Below, one piece after another: positions 46,768 through 59,433 of a DNA stretch of 64,000 bases (the stretch's first letter is position 1; each line of letters opens with the position of its first letter). The stretch spans positions 1-64,000 of the forward strand of contig MCGE01000009.1 of the NCBI GenBank assembly GCA_002105175.1, in the 5' to 3' direction. A model generated the notes under the pieces. The model was not told the DNA's origin, ran no database searches, and saw only the letters and a program-made list of their open reading frames with translations. This stretch comes from Absidia repens. Its lineage: Eukaryota; Mucoromycota; Mucoromycetes; Mucorales; Cunninghamellaceae. The position numbers were made by a program, and so were the translations under genes.

Positions 46768-48674
46768 CTATCTAAGGGGTTTTCGAGCTGCAAGATAAAA
46801 ACATCGGAATCGGTTTTGTTGACGTTCACACTCTTCCATACCGGCCTTAATAGTTTCGGTGTATTCTTCTTCAGTCAAATTTTCTTCCAACCCTAAGATC
46901 CAGCGTTTTAAAATTTGGAACCGCTTGATGATGATGATTTTTGCCAAGTAGCCCATTTCCTTCATGACTAACAAACAAAAAAAAGTGAATACAAGGTGTG
47001 CGAGCTAATGGTATCCGATATATAATATATTTTCAGACTTACTTGGAGCAACAGGCCATTCACCAAGTGGCAAATCAGCTGAACGATAGTCTTTCTCAAC
47101 AAACCCAAGTTCACAGCAATGTTTCTCGAGATTTTGAGGGAAGTCGGGTGACACGCCTGCACTAGTTCCCAAATGTCTTGTCCATTCATCCAATTTTTTT
47201 CCATAAGGATCCGTCGCATGCAACTGGAAATCTATAATAGAAAATGTCAAATAAATGAAGCAAAACAATTCATTTATTTTAATTTATTTTTACCATGCCC
47301 ATAGATTTCCAAAAAACCGCCTGGTTTCAAAACACGATAGAATTGTGCCAACAGAGTATGCCATTTATCATCGGGAGCAAAGTACATGAATTCATCACGA
47401 ATCACAATCAAATCAGCCGAGTCATTTTCAAATTGTGCCATTCCTCCATCTTTTTCATACAAAGGCGCCTGACGTTTAGACATGTTGGGGATCGTTGGTG
47501 TGCACGGTATGCCTTCAGATTCGTCAAGTCCAACCACAGTACAATCAGGATAAGCCAACGCCATTTCAAAACACCAAGAACCTATAAATTAAAGAAAAAA
47601 AAGAAGAAAGTAAATTGAAACGATCCCATTCTTTTTAAGCCCAAAAGAAGAACTTGCCTGAAGAACAAGCCCATTGAATTATCAGGGAAGGATTTTCTAA
47701 TGGAACCAGGAAATCACCTTTCCATACACGTTTCAAAAAGTAATGCTATATTGTTGTAAGAAGAAGAGAAAGAGTTCAGTAAAAGCATTGGTCAGTAGTT
47801 TGTATTTTTTTTTCAGTATTACTACTCTTCTTTGTTTGTCTTTCACAGCTTCGCAAATACGATTGACTGAGCGTAGTCTCCACAGATCCTTGGCAAGAAA
47901 GACGCTATCATTTATACCTTGATTATCATCTTCGTCTTCATCCAGATTATAGACATCGTTGACTGTGGTAAGTGTCCATTGCTGAGAGTACTGGCTGTGT
48001 CTGTTGCTTGAACCAGTAGTCATAGGAGATCCAGCGCGATTGTGATTGTTTCGTAGTTGATGTCGATATGTGTCAGGGATGGAGGAAAGAGAGACAAGAG
48101 AAGCAGAAGAGGATAATGGGACTGACAAAGGTGATTCCCTTGATAGAGCAGATCGACTCTGTGCTGAGCCAGTCGGCGATGGTGGGGTAAAACTTTGACT
48201 TTTGCGACTGATACTACCACTGCCAATGGAATTGCGGTTGCTGCTGATACTGCTATCGTTACTAAATTCACTTTTTGCACTTCGTTTATCAATAAAAGAA
48301 TCGTGTAAATATTTTCGCTTGGTGTTGCTGTTGCAGCAGTGGTGATGGTGGCGGTGATCTAACAAGGGAGAAGGGGGTAGTAAATGAGTGCCCATATCAG
48401 CTTGGTCCTCTTGTTGTAGTATTTGTGCAGAGTGGCGATAGTGGTGAGAACATTCAAAAGGATTTTTTTCTACAGGTGTTATTGGCGTCGCGTTTTCTAA
48501 AACAATCGGAATACGATCCATCGAGTCGCTTGTAGCTGTTGTGGCGGCAGTATCAGTTGTAAGCGTCGTTTTGGGTCGCGTCAAGTCAGTCAACTGTTTC
48601 TTTTTTGTGAGTCCAGAAGGAAGTATTCTTTTTTTGCTACTTTTTCCTGGTCCAGTGCTGTTGTTATTACCCAT
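46768..48674 (-). CDS. SAM-dependent methyltransferase with a long disordered N-terminus
   Basis: Class I (Rossmann) methyltransferase typical of fungi; substrate unknown. Exons on minus: 48674-47826, 47745-47658, 47581-47294, 47231-47043, 46967-46768, giving 537 residues. The first 230 or so residues are Ser/Thr/His-rich and disordered. The start MGNNNSTG fits the N-myristoylation pattern MGxxxS. The catalytic half has QWACSSGSWCFEMALAYPDC (SAM-binding motif I with the usual fungal GSWCFEMA), VVGLDES, DLIVIRDEFMY and FYRVLKPGGFLEIYGHG (motif III region), plus a C-terminal helical cap. Intron 2 begins with GC rather than GT (CAG|GCAAGT at 47658/47657). The reading on both sides is conserved, so it is a genuine GC-AG intron candidate. 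The family includes LaeA-like regulators, but that role is not shown here. Confidence 0.85.
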
Positions 48675-48915
48675 AATGTGTTGAATTGAAGAGTTGGTTT
48701 CGCTATGGAAAAGTGAAAAAAGAAACTCTTTTTCTTTTTACTTTTTTTTTCTGGTGCTGATTACCCCCGCCCCTCAAACTCCGGTAAAACTTTTTGCATA
48801 TGGCTTTGTGCCATCCAATCAAATCTTACTCACTGCAATTCAATATCCGCTTCCAATTGGTTTTTGTTTTTTTGTTTTCTCTTTTTCCTTTTCTCCCACT
48901 TTATCTCCTACTAAA
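48675..48915. promoter_or_regulatory. Divergent spacer: methyltransferase / flavodoxin-like protein
   Basis: 241 bases, pyrimidine-rich towards the plus-strand gene, with a C/G-rich block near 48761-48783. The upstream ATG at 48694 is in frame with the next gene but would add a low-complexity leader, so I prefer the start at 48916. Confidence 0.5.
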
Positions 48916-50011
48916 ATGAGCTTTTTCGATAGTTTGCTCTATAGTTTTTCCAATATCTTTTCTATTGGCCCTGACTTGTATGATGACGAAGGCGATGAAT
49001 GCTGCGGTGGGGCTGGACCTGGCGGTACGTGTTGTAAAAACATTAAACCCTCTGTGCAACAAAAAGAAGTTATCTTGACAACTCCACCATTGACACCACC
49101 AACATGTCAACAACAACAACAACATTCACAATCACATCAAGATTTGTATACGTGTCATTGCTCTGACGGCGATCATGTTACTGCCGATGATTCAAGGACG
49201 ACTATTAAACTGGTGGTGTGTGGCCAGCAACTCCAACGACAAATATCATCACAATCCGTTACTGCTCCTACTTCGTCGGAATCAACATCCTTGGCCTGGA
49301 TTGAAGACTACTTGCAGACGTCAACTGAATTCAAAACATGCGCAGTGGCGTTAGGCCAACAATGTCAAGATGTGCTTTTTAGTTTATCCCATTGTGTGTT
49401 TGTATTATCTGGTGCCAGCAAGGAAAACAGGCCTTTGAATAGGTAAGGCTTAAACTCATAACAACACCCGATGATGGTTATTCACAATACTCTTTATATA
49501 TATTAGGCTATTGGATTGGATGAATGAACAAATCATGATGACACGGCGACATCCACCTTTGCATCATCTTGCATACGGGATCATTTGCCTTGGAAACCAA
49601 CAATTGGCGACAGTCTTTCAAGAAAAACTGAATCAATTAGGTGCCACCGAAATTCAACCTATTTGTAATGTACGACAACTTCAGCAACAGCAAAATGATG
49701 AAGAGGTGGTGGAGGATGACTCGATACAGAAATGGATAATAGCATTTTTGAATGGACTTAGACAGCGAGAACAAACACGGTCCACGAAACACCACCCTAC
49801 TTCAGCGGGTTGTACAAATGGCATGGTGGACGTAGAAGACATGGGTCAAGTAGCACAGAAAATCAGTCTGATGAACAAGAAAAAACTAGTACAGCATCAC
49901 CCCCGCGCCCGGCCTAAACGTATCATTGGATTGGATCCTACTTCATCAAAGCAAAAGGCTGCCCCAACCACCCAAGTCACTACACATGCTACCTCTAGTA
50001 TAGACATTTAA
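48916..50011 (+). CDS. Lone flavodoxin-like protein, TYW1 N-domain-like
   Basis: Two exons, 48916-49442 and 49507-50011, give 343 residues. The middle resembles the flavodoxin-like N-terminal half of the tRNA wybutosine enzyme TYW1. A beta strand TIKLVVCGQQLQ is followed by LSHCVFVLSGASKENRPLNR, WMNEQIM, then YGIICLGNQQLATVFQEKLN with QLGATEI, the equivalent of the family GLGNxxY...LGA block. The radical-SAM half of TYW1 (CxxxCxxC) is absent. The FMN phosphate loop is poorly conserved, so flavin binding is doubtful. A Cys-rich patch near residue 30 (GDECCGGAGPGGTCCKN) could bind metal. The C-terminus is basic (HHPRARPKR). It may be a degenerate paralogue with a new role. The homology call is from eye-matched motifs only. 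Confidence 0.55.
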
Positions 50012-50489
50012 TTTGATAGTCCCTTTCTTTGTTAGTATCAGCATCTTATCCTGCCCGCGCTATCCACATTCCACCTAGTATAGATATCTAGTTTGACACC
50101 CCCCTCCATCTCTTCCCCTCTTCTATACCCTTTTCTTTTTTAATAAATAAAAATACTTTCAATGTTGCCTATTATTTTGTTGTCAAAAAAAGCCTTGATG
50201 ATACATCTTTTTTTTGTTTGTTTGTTTGTTTGAACCTTTGGATCATTATCGCCCGTCTCCGTCAACACCCACCATAGCACACACTTTTTATAAAGATCTG
50301 ACTTTTTTTGGTCTTCAATCACTGTAGTATTGCTGTCTGTGCAAGGGGCAAACAAGAACATCATAATACATGCATTATCAAAAGGTGCATATATTATGTA
50401 GCTCCTCAAGATGTAGGCTTTTAAGCAGTTTGCAACTCATTCAACTCTTTCTCTTTTAATCCTTTCCTTAATCTCTGGAAGTAATCCAA

Positions 50490-51615
50490 ATGTTTCAAAA
50501 TCCGCCCGCTTGGATTTGGACTTGCTACCCAAATCTTTTTTCCCACTCTTTTTCTTTCTATTTTTTTCCCCCTCTTTTTCTTTCTATTTTTTTCCACCTC
50601 TTTTTCTTTCTTTTTTTTTTCCCCACTCTTTTTCTTTCTTTTTTTTCCATTTAACTTCTTTGAGGTTATGGTGATCTTAGATTAGTGTCAGGACTAGTTT
50701 AGAAGGGTTTTCAGATCAGGGATTACAAGATGCACGGGGAAACCCTTTCATTTTGGATTCAGGATTTAGGACCACCCATCAGTTGGCTTGTTGAAGACTT
50801 CAATAGCTTACATTAGTGTTAGTTTGTACATAGTTTGAATCTACATGTGAATAAACGTGCGCCTTTTTACTTAATTAATGAAAAATGTTCCATTAGTCTC
50901 TCTCATGCCTTGTGCAATAGGGCCCTTTTTTTTTATTAATGTTGACCTTTATTGTGCTTCAATAAAATCTGTCCCTTCAGTACCTTGTACTCCTTATAAA
51001 ATTATTTTTTACCGTCACCACTTAGATTAGCGGTGACCTCTTTTCAGATCCTCTATTAGTCTTATTTAATTTGCTCCATTAGATTTCTTTATCGCTGTTG
51101 ACCTTCGCACGGTAAGCTTATGCTTTAATAAAATATATCCTCTTTTTTGACCGATGCTACAAACAAACCCTCCGCGTACGCAAAAATTCTTTTTTTAAGA
51201 TAAATTTAATGCTATGCATGTACGATGATGATTTCGGTGATTGATGCTTTGTAGAGAATTTCTGAACAACTGTCATCATTTCGTTAGTGGGAGCCTCTTG
51301 CGAGCATGCTTCAATGTACCTCCAACATTTATAAATGCAACATATAGTTGATTTTATTTTTTGGTACCTATGAAGTGGGGTTAGTCTTATTTTTATGTCG
51401 ACAATATGAGACAGCTTTCACAATCATATTATATAAGGGCAAAAGCAAACAAGTGATAAAACTAGAAAGGTTTTTATTCAAAACAAATGTAGTGGAAGTG
51501 TATATAATAATCTCTATAACTACAAAATGTGATAAAGTTCTTTTCAATGATTCTAAATGATTTTATTTGCTGCTGTCCTCTTTGAAGACGACGCATTAAG
51601 AATGTAGGCTATGCC
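50490..51615 (+). repeat. Dispersed element copy H (subfamily I, long form)
   Basis: The GC block AATCCGCCCGC is at about 50498-50508. The pyrimidine tract is itself a tandem repeat (about 32-base units, four copies, 50539-50648, built on CTCTTTTTCTTTC). The core spans 50672-50770 with an exact 8-bp stem, arms 50703-50710 and 50740-50747. AATAAA is at 50850-50855, 103 bases on. Long similarity to F and G continues. It ends with GGTTTTTATTCA near 51470 and a final block near 51600, facing the TMEM164-family gene. Confidence 0.8.
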
Positions 51616-51730
51616 CCGAGGGACCTCGTGTCGAGAATGCGGCAGTGTGGCTAGTAAACTAATTAAAAAAAGATGTGATATGATTGACAATGTTTATGCT
51701 AAAATCGAAACTATAAATATATATATATAT

Positions 51731-52166
51731 CTAAACTAAGGTATTTCTAATGATGCCAAGTGACTTGCGGGGTAATATAGACATAATGCCGTTGACCAAA
51801 CCATACCGAGTAGCAAACATAGCTACCATAGCTGTGCCATACAACGCCAAACGATACTTAGAACCAAGCTTGAGTAGGAACTTGACTAGAAGACGAAAAT
51901 AGGAGTGAAGCACTTAGCATATTTGAATCCAATATCACTTATGATGACAACAAATTTGATTTACTTACTTGGTGGTGGGGTAAACAGGTAGTTCAGATTC
52001 AATCCAGATTTGAGAGCACAGATATGCAAGAGAGGAGAATGAAATAGACTGAATAAGGAGAATGACAGTAAGGCCATATCAGTCGAGGTGGGAAGAACCA
52101 AATATCGACCACTGTAAATCATATAAATTGGAGCCAACAAGATTAGAATGTGTTCTACATAGGCAC

Positions 52167-52210
<44 letters not shown>

Positions 52211-52898
52211 TAGTCATTTGCCAGTACGAGCCTTGACCAGGCTACCATGTTACCTGCAAAAAAGTTGAATGTTTCACCAAGATACTTGTGATCACGCAAA
52301 TCAGGAAACAACAACGCCGCCACACCACCCCATTGAGTATGAAGATAGATATTGAAGAGAATGTGTGGAAGAGCCGAAGTTTTTCGAGCCATCATGGTAA
52401 AGATTAATAAAAGGCAATTGACATGGCAAGGTTGAAGCATGAAGAGCACGTTGCGCCGCCATATCTTATGAGTGAGTGTGACGCCGTAGGAAGCTATCAG
52501 CGAGCTTAACATGAGTTTTTCTGACCAGTTGGCTTTGGTTGTTGGGACAAAGTGTGTCAACAGATAGCGATTCAAGGTACCAGGTCCGAGTGCTTGCCAA
52601 TAAAACTGATAAGACGCAAAAGCAAAAGTGCTGGATAAAAACACAAGCTCTAAAGCATGTTGTCGAGGATGGACATACCTAATAACGCAGGAACGAAAAT
52701 AAAACAACAAAGGTGAACCAGGGTAACTACATGAGGCGGGGGAAGGGGAATCAAAAGCATATCTTACCAGGAACCTTGCACTGATTGCTTCCAATCCGTT
52801 TCATCAGGCAAATCCACTGCAAATCCACGCATCCATTTTTCTAGCCGAGATGCAAAAGGATCCCACCAAACTCCCTTGAGTCTACTGATGACCGCCAT
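51731..52898 (-). CDS. TMEM164: TMEM164-family membrane protein
   Basis: Exons on minus: 52898-52768, 52678-52254, 52154-51969, 51885-51731, giving 298 residues. The block KIWRRNVLFMLQPCHVNCLL with a following helix, then NIYLHTQWGGVAALLFPDL, matches the family core (NPCHV followed by LFP). Human TMEM164 is reported as a membrane acyltransferase that forms polyunsaturated ether lipids, with the Cys and His of this block implicated; whether the fungal protein shares that activity is unknown. Six to seven hydrophobic segments are visible. The C-terminal LNLNYLFTPPP block also recalls the family. The third intron carries a pure 40-base A run on the plus strand (T on the coding strand) just upstream of its acceptor. 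Confidence 0.8.
52168..52207. repeat. Pure 40-base A run in an intron
   Basis: Forty consecutive A on plus, forming a T40 polypyrimidine tract shortly before the 3' splice site of the TMEM164-family intron (acceptor TATGTAG). The exact length is uncertain, as with all long homopolymers. Confidence 0.9.
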
Positions 52899-53312
52899 CA
52901 GAGAAAGGTTTCTGTCAAATCAATAAAAGACAAAGAAAAAAGGGAAAAAAAAAAAAACTTTTTTGGGGAAGTGGGTCCATTTTAACGCGGCGTTTCATTC
53001 CTTATATTTGAAAATTTGATTGTTCAGCAAATTCATGAAAATCCATACAGCATGAATGACAATGATCAAAAAATTCTTTTTACAATTGATTTTGGTTTGT
53101 TTTTTATTTCAATATTGAAGTCTGTACATGAATAAAAGTAGTAATAAAGAATAATACTAATCGATAAGAATGAAGAGGGATGTTTGTGGGGATTTGTGGG
53201 GATACTATAAAGAATACTAATAAAAAAGGTCTTGCGGAGAAAAGATAATTGACAAGATGAAGAGAATGATAGGATGATAAAAAGGAAATGATGAAAAGAG
53301 TAGCCAATCCAT
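52899..53312. other. Spacer between TMEM164-family start and H2B end
   Basis: 414 bases. The left part is promoter for the minus-strand membrane protein, with a short A run at 52948-52960. The right part is H2B 3' flank with TTTTTTATTTC (antisense AATAAA) near 53100. The minus-strand reading frames here are not supported. Confidence 0.5.
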
Positions 53313-53672
53313 TTATTTGGAAGAGGTGTACTTGGTGACAGCCTTGGTACCTTCAGACACAGCATGCTTGGCCAATTCACCAGGCAAAATAAGACGGACA
53401 GAGGTTTGGATTTCACGAGAAGAGATAGTAGAGCGCTTGTTGTAGGCAGCCAACTTGGAAGCTTCAGAAGCAATACGTTCGAAGATATCGTTGACGAAGG
53501 AGTTCAAGATGGACATGGCCTTGTTAGAGATACCAGTATCGGGATGCACTTGCTTCAAAACCTTGTAAATGTAAGAGGCATAAGATTCCTTGCGAGAGGA
53601 CTTTCTCTTCTTAACGTCAGTCTTGGTCTTCTTTTCAGTAGTCTTAGCGGGAGCCTTGCCAGCGGGAGCCAT
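53313..53672 (-). CDS. H2B: Histone H2B
   Basis: Core nucleosome histone, single exon, 119 residues. The N-terminal tail is Lys/Ala-rich ([17 protein letters not shown]) and a basic stretch [12 protein letters not shown] leads into the histone fold ([20 protein letters not shown]). [38 protein letters not shown] and [20 protein letters not shown] follow. The C-terminus TKYTSSK carries the Lys equivalent to the conserved ubiquitylation site. It forms a divergent pair with H2A, with a TATAAAAG element about 90 bases upstream of the start. Expression is expected in S phase, from family knowledge. Confidence 0.98.
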   Translation of the reverse strand: MAPAGKAPAKTTEKKTKTDVKKRKSSRKESYASYIYKVLKQVHPDTGISNKAMSILNSFVNDIFERIASEASKLAAYNKRSTISSREIQTSVRLILPGELAKHAVSEGTKAVTKYTSSK

Positions 53673-54248
53673 TGTTAATAGATAATATAAAAGTGGTGTT
53701 GGGAATAAAAAAAGGAAAAAGAAAAAAAATTTTGAAAAATAGAAAATTCAAAAGTCTTGCTTTTATATTCCTGATGACCCAGCCGGAGTACACACGTGTT
53801 GATAGCCACTCACAAGCCGACTTTTTTTCATAAGAAAAAAAACAAAACGTATTCAAATGCCGACAGGTGAGTGCGCGACAGGAATTTTTCACTTCTTTCG
53901 ATCATGAGCCAGCCGTGATCATCACTCTCATTCACTATGTCTTCATCACAACCTCTTTTCAATATCGCGAAAATAACACGTAATCACGCCGAATTAGAAT
54001 ATTACGGTTTGATTTCCAGTATAAAAAAAAAAAAACTATAGTAAAAAAATACATTGCCACTTGGCTACCGCGCTTTTCTTTGCCAGAAAAAAAATCGTCC
54101 AGTCAGAAAAAAAAAATCGCGGGAATTCAAAATTGTGGACCACTCAAAAAAAAATTGGATATATAAGCTCGGGGCTTTAGAACATTTTGTACTTTTTTTT
54201 CTTCTTCTTCAACACTTTTTTCTCTTATTCTAACACATCTATACAAAC
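53673..54248. promoter_or_regulatory. Divergent H2B/H2A promoter
   Basis: 576-base shared promoter. TATA elements: TATAAAAG on minus at 53760-53767 (88 bases before H2B) and TATATAAG on plus at 54160-54167 (82 bases before H2A). A TAGCCACT motif near 53803 recurs in the H3/H4 promoter near 58352. CCACTTGGCTACCGCGC near 54057-54073 looks like a related copy in the other orientation. These are candidate histone-coordination sites by pattern only. Confidence 0.7.
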
Positions 54249-54641
54249 ATGTCTGGCGGTAAATCTGGTGGTAAATCTGCATCTGGCTCCAAGTCTCAAA
54301 CCCGTTCTTCTAAGGCCGGTCTTCAATTCCCCGTTGGTCGTATCCATCGTCATTTACGTCGTGGTAACTATGCTCAACGTATCGGTGCCGGTGCTCCTGT
54401 CTACCTTGGTGCTGTTCTCGAATACTTGACTGCTGAAATCCTCGAATTAGCCGGTAACGCTGCCCGTGATAACAAAAAGTCTCGTATTATTCCTCGCCAT
54501 TTGCAATTGGCCATCCGTAACGATGAAGAACTCAACAAACTCCTCGGTCATGTCACTATTGCTCAAGGTGGTGTCTTGCCCAACATCCATGCTACTCTTT
54601 TGCCTACCAAGAAGAAGGGTGCTGCTTCTCAAGAACTTTAA
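54249..54641 (+). CDS. H2A: Histone H2A (H2A.X-type SQEL tail)
   Basis: Core histone, single exon, 130 residues. The tail is Gly/Ser/Lys-rich. The fold contains [60 protein letters not shown], and the acidic-patch region [20 protein letters not shown]. The C-terminus ends SQEL, the site phosphorylated by ATM/ATR-type kinases at DNA breaks, as in most fungal H2A. Codon use is strongly biased (GGT, CGT, AAG, CTC/TTG), as expected of a highly expressed gene. A poly(A) signal AATAAAAA lies near 54850. Confidence 0.98.
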   Translation: MSGGKSGGKSASGSKSQTRSSKAGLQFPVGRIHRHLRRGNYAQRIGAGAPVYLGAVLEYLTAEILELAGNAARDNKKSRIIPRHLQLAIRNDEELNKLLGHVTIAQGGVLPNIHATLLPTKKKGAASQEL

Positions 54642-55889
54642 ATTTATGAATATTGATTTAGTTTCTCCTTTTCTCCCATTGATTCATTTTATCACTTTTT
54701 TTACCCCTACCTTCAAACCTTCATCTACTATTAGTCTTCCCTCTTCCATTTTTACGCTTTATTCCTACATCATCTTTACATAGTTGCTTCTGCTCTTTTC
54801 AGGAGCACTATCATCTCTTTTATTCAATCTTTGTATATAAAAAATGCTAATAAAAAATTGAAACTCATGAATAAAAAAAATTGTGTATTTGTTCTACATT
54901 GTGCGTGTGCAGGTGAAACTAATGGGATTTATTTGAAAGACCGGTAGGACTTGACCAGTTAAAATGGCGGATTGTAACAAGTTGGGTATGTCATGATGCA
55001 AAATACACGATTTCAAAATTTTCATATTTTTTTGTTGCGAAATCAGATTGACTTGGAAATTAACAGGTGACGGGTTCGAATTTCCTTACTTGGTAAATTC
55101 TGAGAGTTGTTTTATCTCTTGGTTTTTTTTTCTTTTACGTTTTCATATTTTGTTTACTTTTCGAGTACAATAAAGTTAAATACTGGTTTATTTAGTTATA
55201 CTGTTTTTTTATTGAAAGCGACTACGTTAATGTCCTTTATTGAAATTGTTTGTAACTATGTGACATTGCATGAAAACAATGCTATGTCATCTCGGGTATT
55301 CTTGGCAATTTATTTCTTGACCACCTTTTTTTTTAACTCATTTATTACTATAAAATGCACCCTTCTAGAGCATTAGTGATAGGGATGATGATTAATGCTC
55401 ATAATCCGTACACAGTAGCTTAATTTACTAAATCGAAGATTGATCATCAAATTTCAGGCATGTAGTGTAAATTATAATTGAAAGCGATTTCTCTTTCCTC
55501 ATTTATTATTCTATATTTACCCTTAATAGACCGCAGCGTTTTAATATCAAGTCTGGAAAAAGTACGAGAATTAACTTTTGCCTTTCCTGTTTGACCAGTT
55601 TTCTTATTTTTTATTTTTGTTTTTTACTATATACACTGCCGGGGCCCCGCTGGAGCGGTTGAAATACAGTAGATTTACTGAAATTAGAGGGGTTTTGCCA
55701 AAGTACGAATTCTAACGGAATATCACTATATGAATTAATCATTTTATACAGTGGGAATGTATCCTTTGGGGTACTGACGCCTCGTCGAAACCGAGTTTTG
55801 CACTTGGGAAAAAAAAAGAGGGGTACGGGAAATGATTCTCCGATACGCATGGTTTCCCTTTTTTTTTTTTTTTTTTTTTTTTTCTCTTT
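54642..55889. other. Spacer after H2A
   Basis: AT-rich, no gene seen. A T25 run (55859-55883) precedes element copy I. GGGGCCCCGC near 55642 is a short G/C palindrome. A B-box-like GGGTTCGAAT near 55069 lacks tRNA stems. Confidence 0.5.
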
Positions 55890-56260
55890 CTTTCCAGAAA
55901 ATCAACCTCTTCAAAGTCTCATTGAGGTAGTGGTCAACTTGGATTAGTTTAGACTTTTTGAATCAGGGGCATATTGGAATGCATTACAAACATGCATGGG
56001 AACCCTTTCATTTTGGATTCGTGATTTAGGCAAATCAGTGAATTGACCTCATTACTTAGTGCGATAGAATCTTCACTAGTTTAGCTTCGTACTAGCTGTC
56101 ATAGTATATATCCAATCTGAATAAACTATGTCTTTTATCATTACCTCATATGCTTAGTTTGTCTTATTGAAGGGGGTATTACATGCATACTTAAAAAAAA
56201 AAAAAACTGACCAATGTGTGCGCAAAAAAAAGGGTTGTTTTAGCCAATGTTGCCCAAACG
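55890..56260 (+). repeat. Dispersed element copy I (subfamily II)
   Basis: The core is at about 55944-56030 with GAATCAGGGGCAT, a GCAT/ATGC stem (55969-55972 and 55979-55982), and the shared GCATGGGAACCCTTTCATTT. CTGAATAAA is near 56117. No clear GC block is found upstream; the pyrimidine tract is the T25 run. It lies in the convergent space between H2A and H3, in H2A direction. Confidence 0.65.
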
Positions 56261-57409
56261 TTGCCTTCAGCGCTCTACTTCATGAATATATATATGTCTA
56301 GAAAGAGTCAGATATGTGTACGTCAAAAAGGCAAACAAACCAGTACATATGTGGGTATTCTTTGGGTCACGCCATTTCTCACTTTCAGCAGGAGATGCCC
56401 GGAAACTAATCTACATGCTCAGTATTGTTGATTAGCGGATGTGATGTGCGGGGATTCAAGAAGTACAGTTTAAGTTATCATAACTGGGAGGTTTTTTCTT
56501 TTTTTTTTTTTTATACATGGTAACGCCACACATCAATATTCCTTGTTATTTTTAGTTATGAATTGTTTGTGTAAGGTAAGGATCGTCATTGTATCACTCG
56601 TAAATAACCGACTTTCGGCTAAGGTATTTCTTCTGCAAGGTTAAAGCGCCGTCTCAAGTTTATATCGTTTTGTAGTAAACTCATTCCTTTTATAGAAAGC
56701 GATGTATATGTTTTCCTTAGAACACTCCCTTTCACTACACTTTCTACTTATCCCCTTAATTTTTTCCATCTCCCCCCAATCTTTTTCTTTTTCACACTGC
56801 TGCCTGGATGAGTTTAAAATTTTAAAATTTTTCCTTTTTTTTTTCACTAACCACGCCCCACGCGACTCTGAAATCACGCCTACGTCTTTCCACGCTCACT
56901 ACGTTTGCATTCGCGATTTTTTTTTTTCATTTCGTAATTTTTTTTTACTTGCAATTTTTTTTTTCTCCACGTCAATGACACGCCCTTTCAAATACATTTT
57001 CATTACGCAAGTCACCGCCCTTTGATTTGTTACATCCTATCCCCAATTTTTTTTTTTTTCAAAGTGTTAGTTTTTTTTTTAATTGTCATCTTTTCATGTA
57101 CAAGTCATCATTTATTTCATTTTTGCTGTTAGAAAACTATATTCAAGTATTGTATACAACGTATTAGATAAAAAAGTAGTGTTTTTGTCAATTTGATTTT
57201 TATTTATATAAAAGATATGTATTTGAATAAAAGGGTAGGGGATTAAGATGAAAGAGACAAATGGAATAAGTGGAATGAAAAATAAAGAAGAATCAGATAA
57301 AGGGGGAACTGTACAAAATAGATTCTATCTTAATAAGCCTATACTAAACATAACGATATTGTCTTGATGGTGATGATGATATTGATTGATTGATGATGAG
57401 ATTGATGAT
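56261..57409. other. Spacer before H3 3' end
   Basis: T-rich tracts, no gene. CACGCCTACG and CACGCCC blocks near 56874-56985 resemble the element GC box but no core follows. The H3 3' flank on minus has AATAAA-type signals near 57220-57285. Confidence 0.45.
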
Positions 57410-58887
<1,478 letters not shown>

Positions 58888-59433
58888 ACAAATATCTCCC
58901 GTTATTTTCTTCATTTCCCTCTATTATCGTCATTATCCACACACACATTTAGTATCATACTTAGTCTCTCTTCCTCTTTTATCTCTTCTATTATCTCAAT
59001 TCGATCAATGAAAGATCTGTTTATTCATTTTACTTCTTTCTTCTAGCATTTGTATATACGTTTATTTCCCTGAAACTACAACTTGAATAAAAAACATGTT
59101 ATTCTTTTATCTCCCTAAATACGATTGTTTAATCTCTCTTTTAAATTGACCTCTTTTTTGTCCCCTCCCTTTCTCTTCCCATTCAATTTTTATTTATTTT
59201 TTTGTGCAACTCTTTTTTGTGTAAGTCGCCTTCCTGCTATATGACATTATGATTTGAGATGAATTAAATGCTGACTTGCTTTTGATTTGAATAGAACACC
59301 AGATACTCAGACAAATTGCAATTCAAAAAAAGAACTCGAAAGGTTTTGTGTGCGTGTTCTTTCCCATCCATCAAACACCAAACGCCACCATCCCTAACTC
59401 AACCCCTCCCCTACCACCAACTACAACCTTCAG
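58888..59433. other. H4 3' flank and upstream region of the next gene
   Basis: 546 bases. AATAAA-type signals lie near 59083. Pyrimidine-rich sequence follows, then a C-rich leader (CCCCTCCCCTACC) just before the next ATG. No gene is supported. Confidence 0.5.

Noticed and set aside
55055..55085. B-box-like GGGTTCGAAT suggesting a tRNA gene
   Set aside because: The bases around the loop do not pair into a T stem, and no acceptor or anticodon stem could be drawn in the preceding 70 bases.
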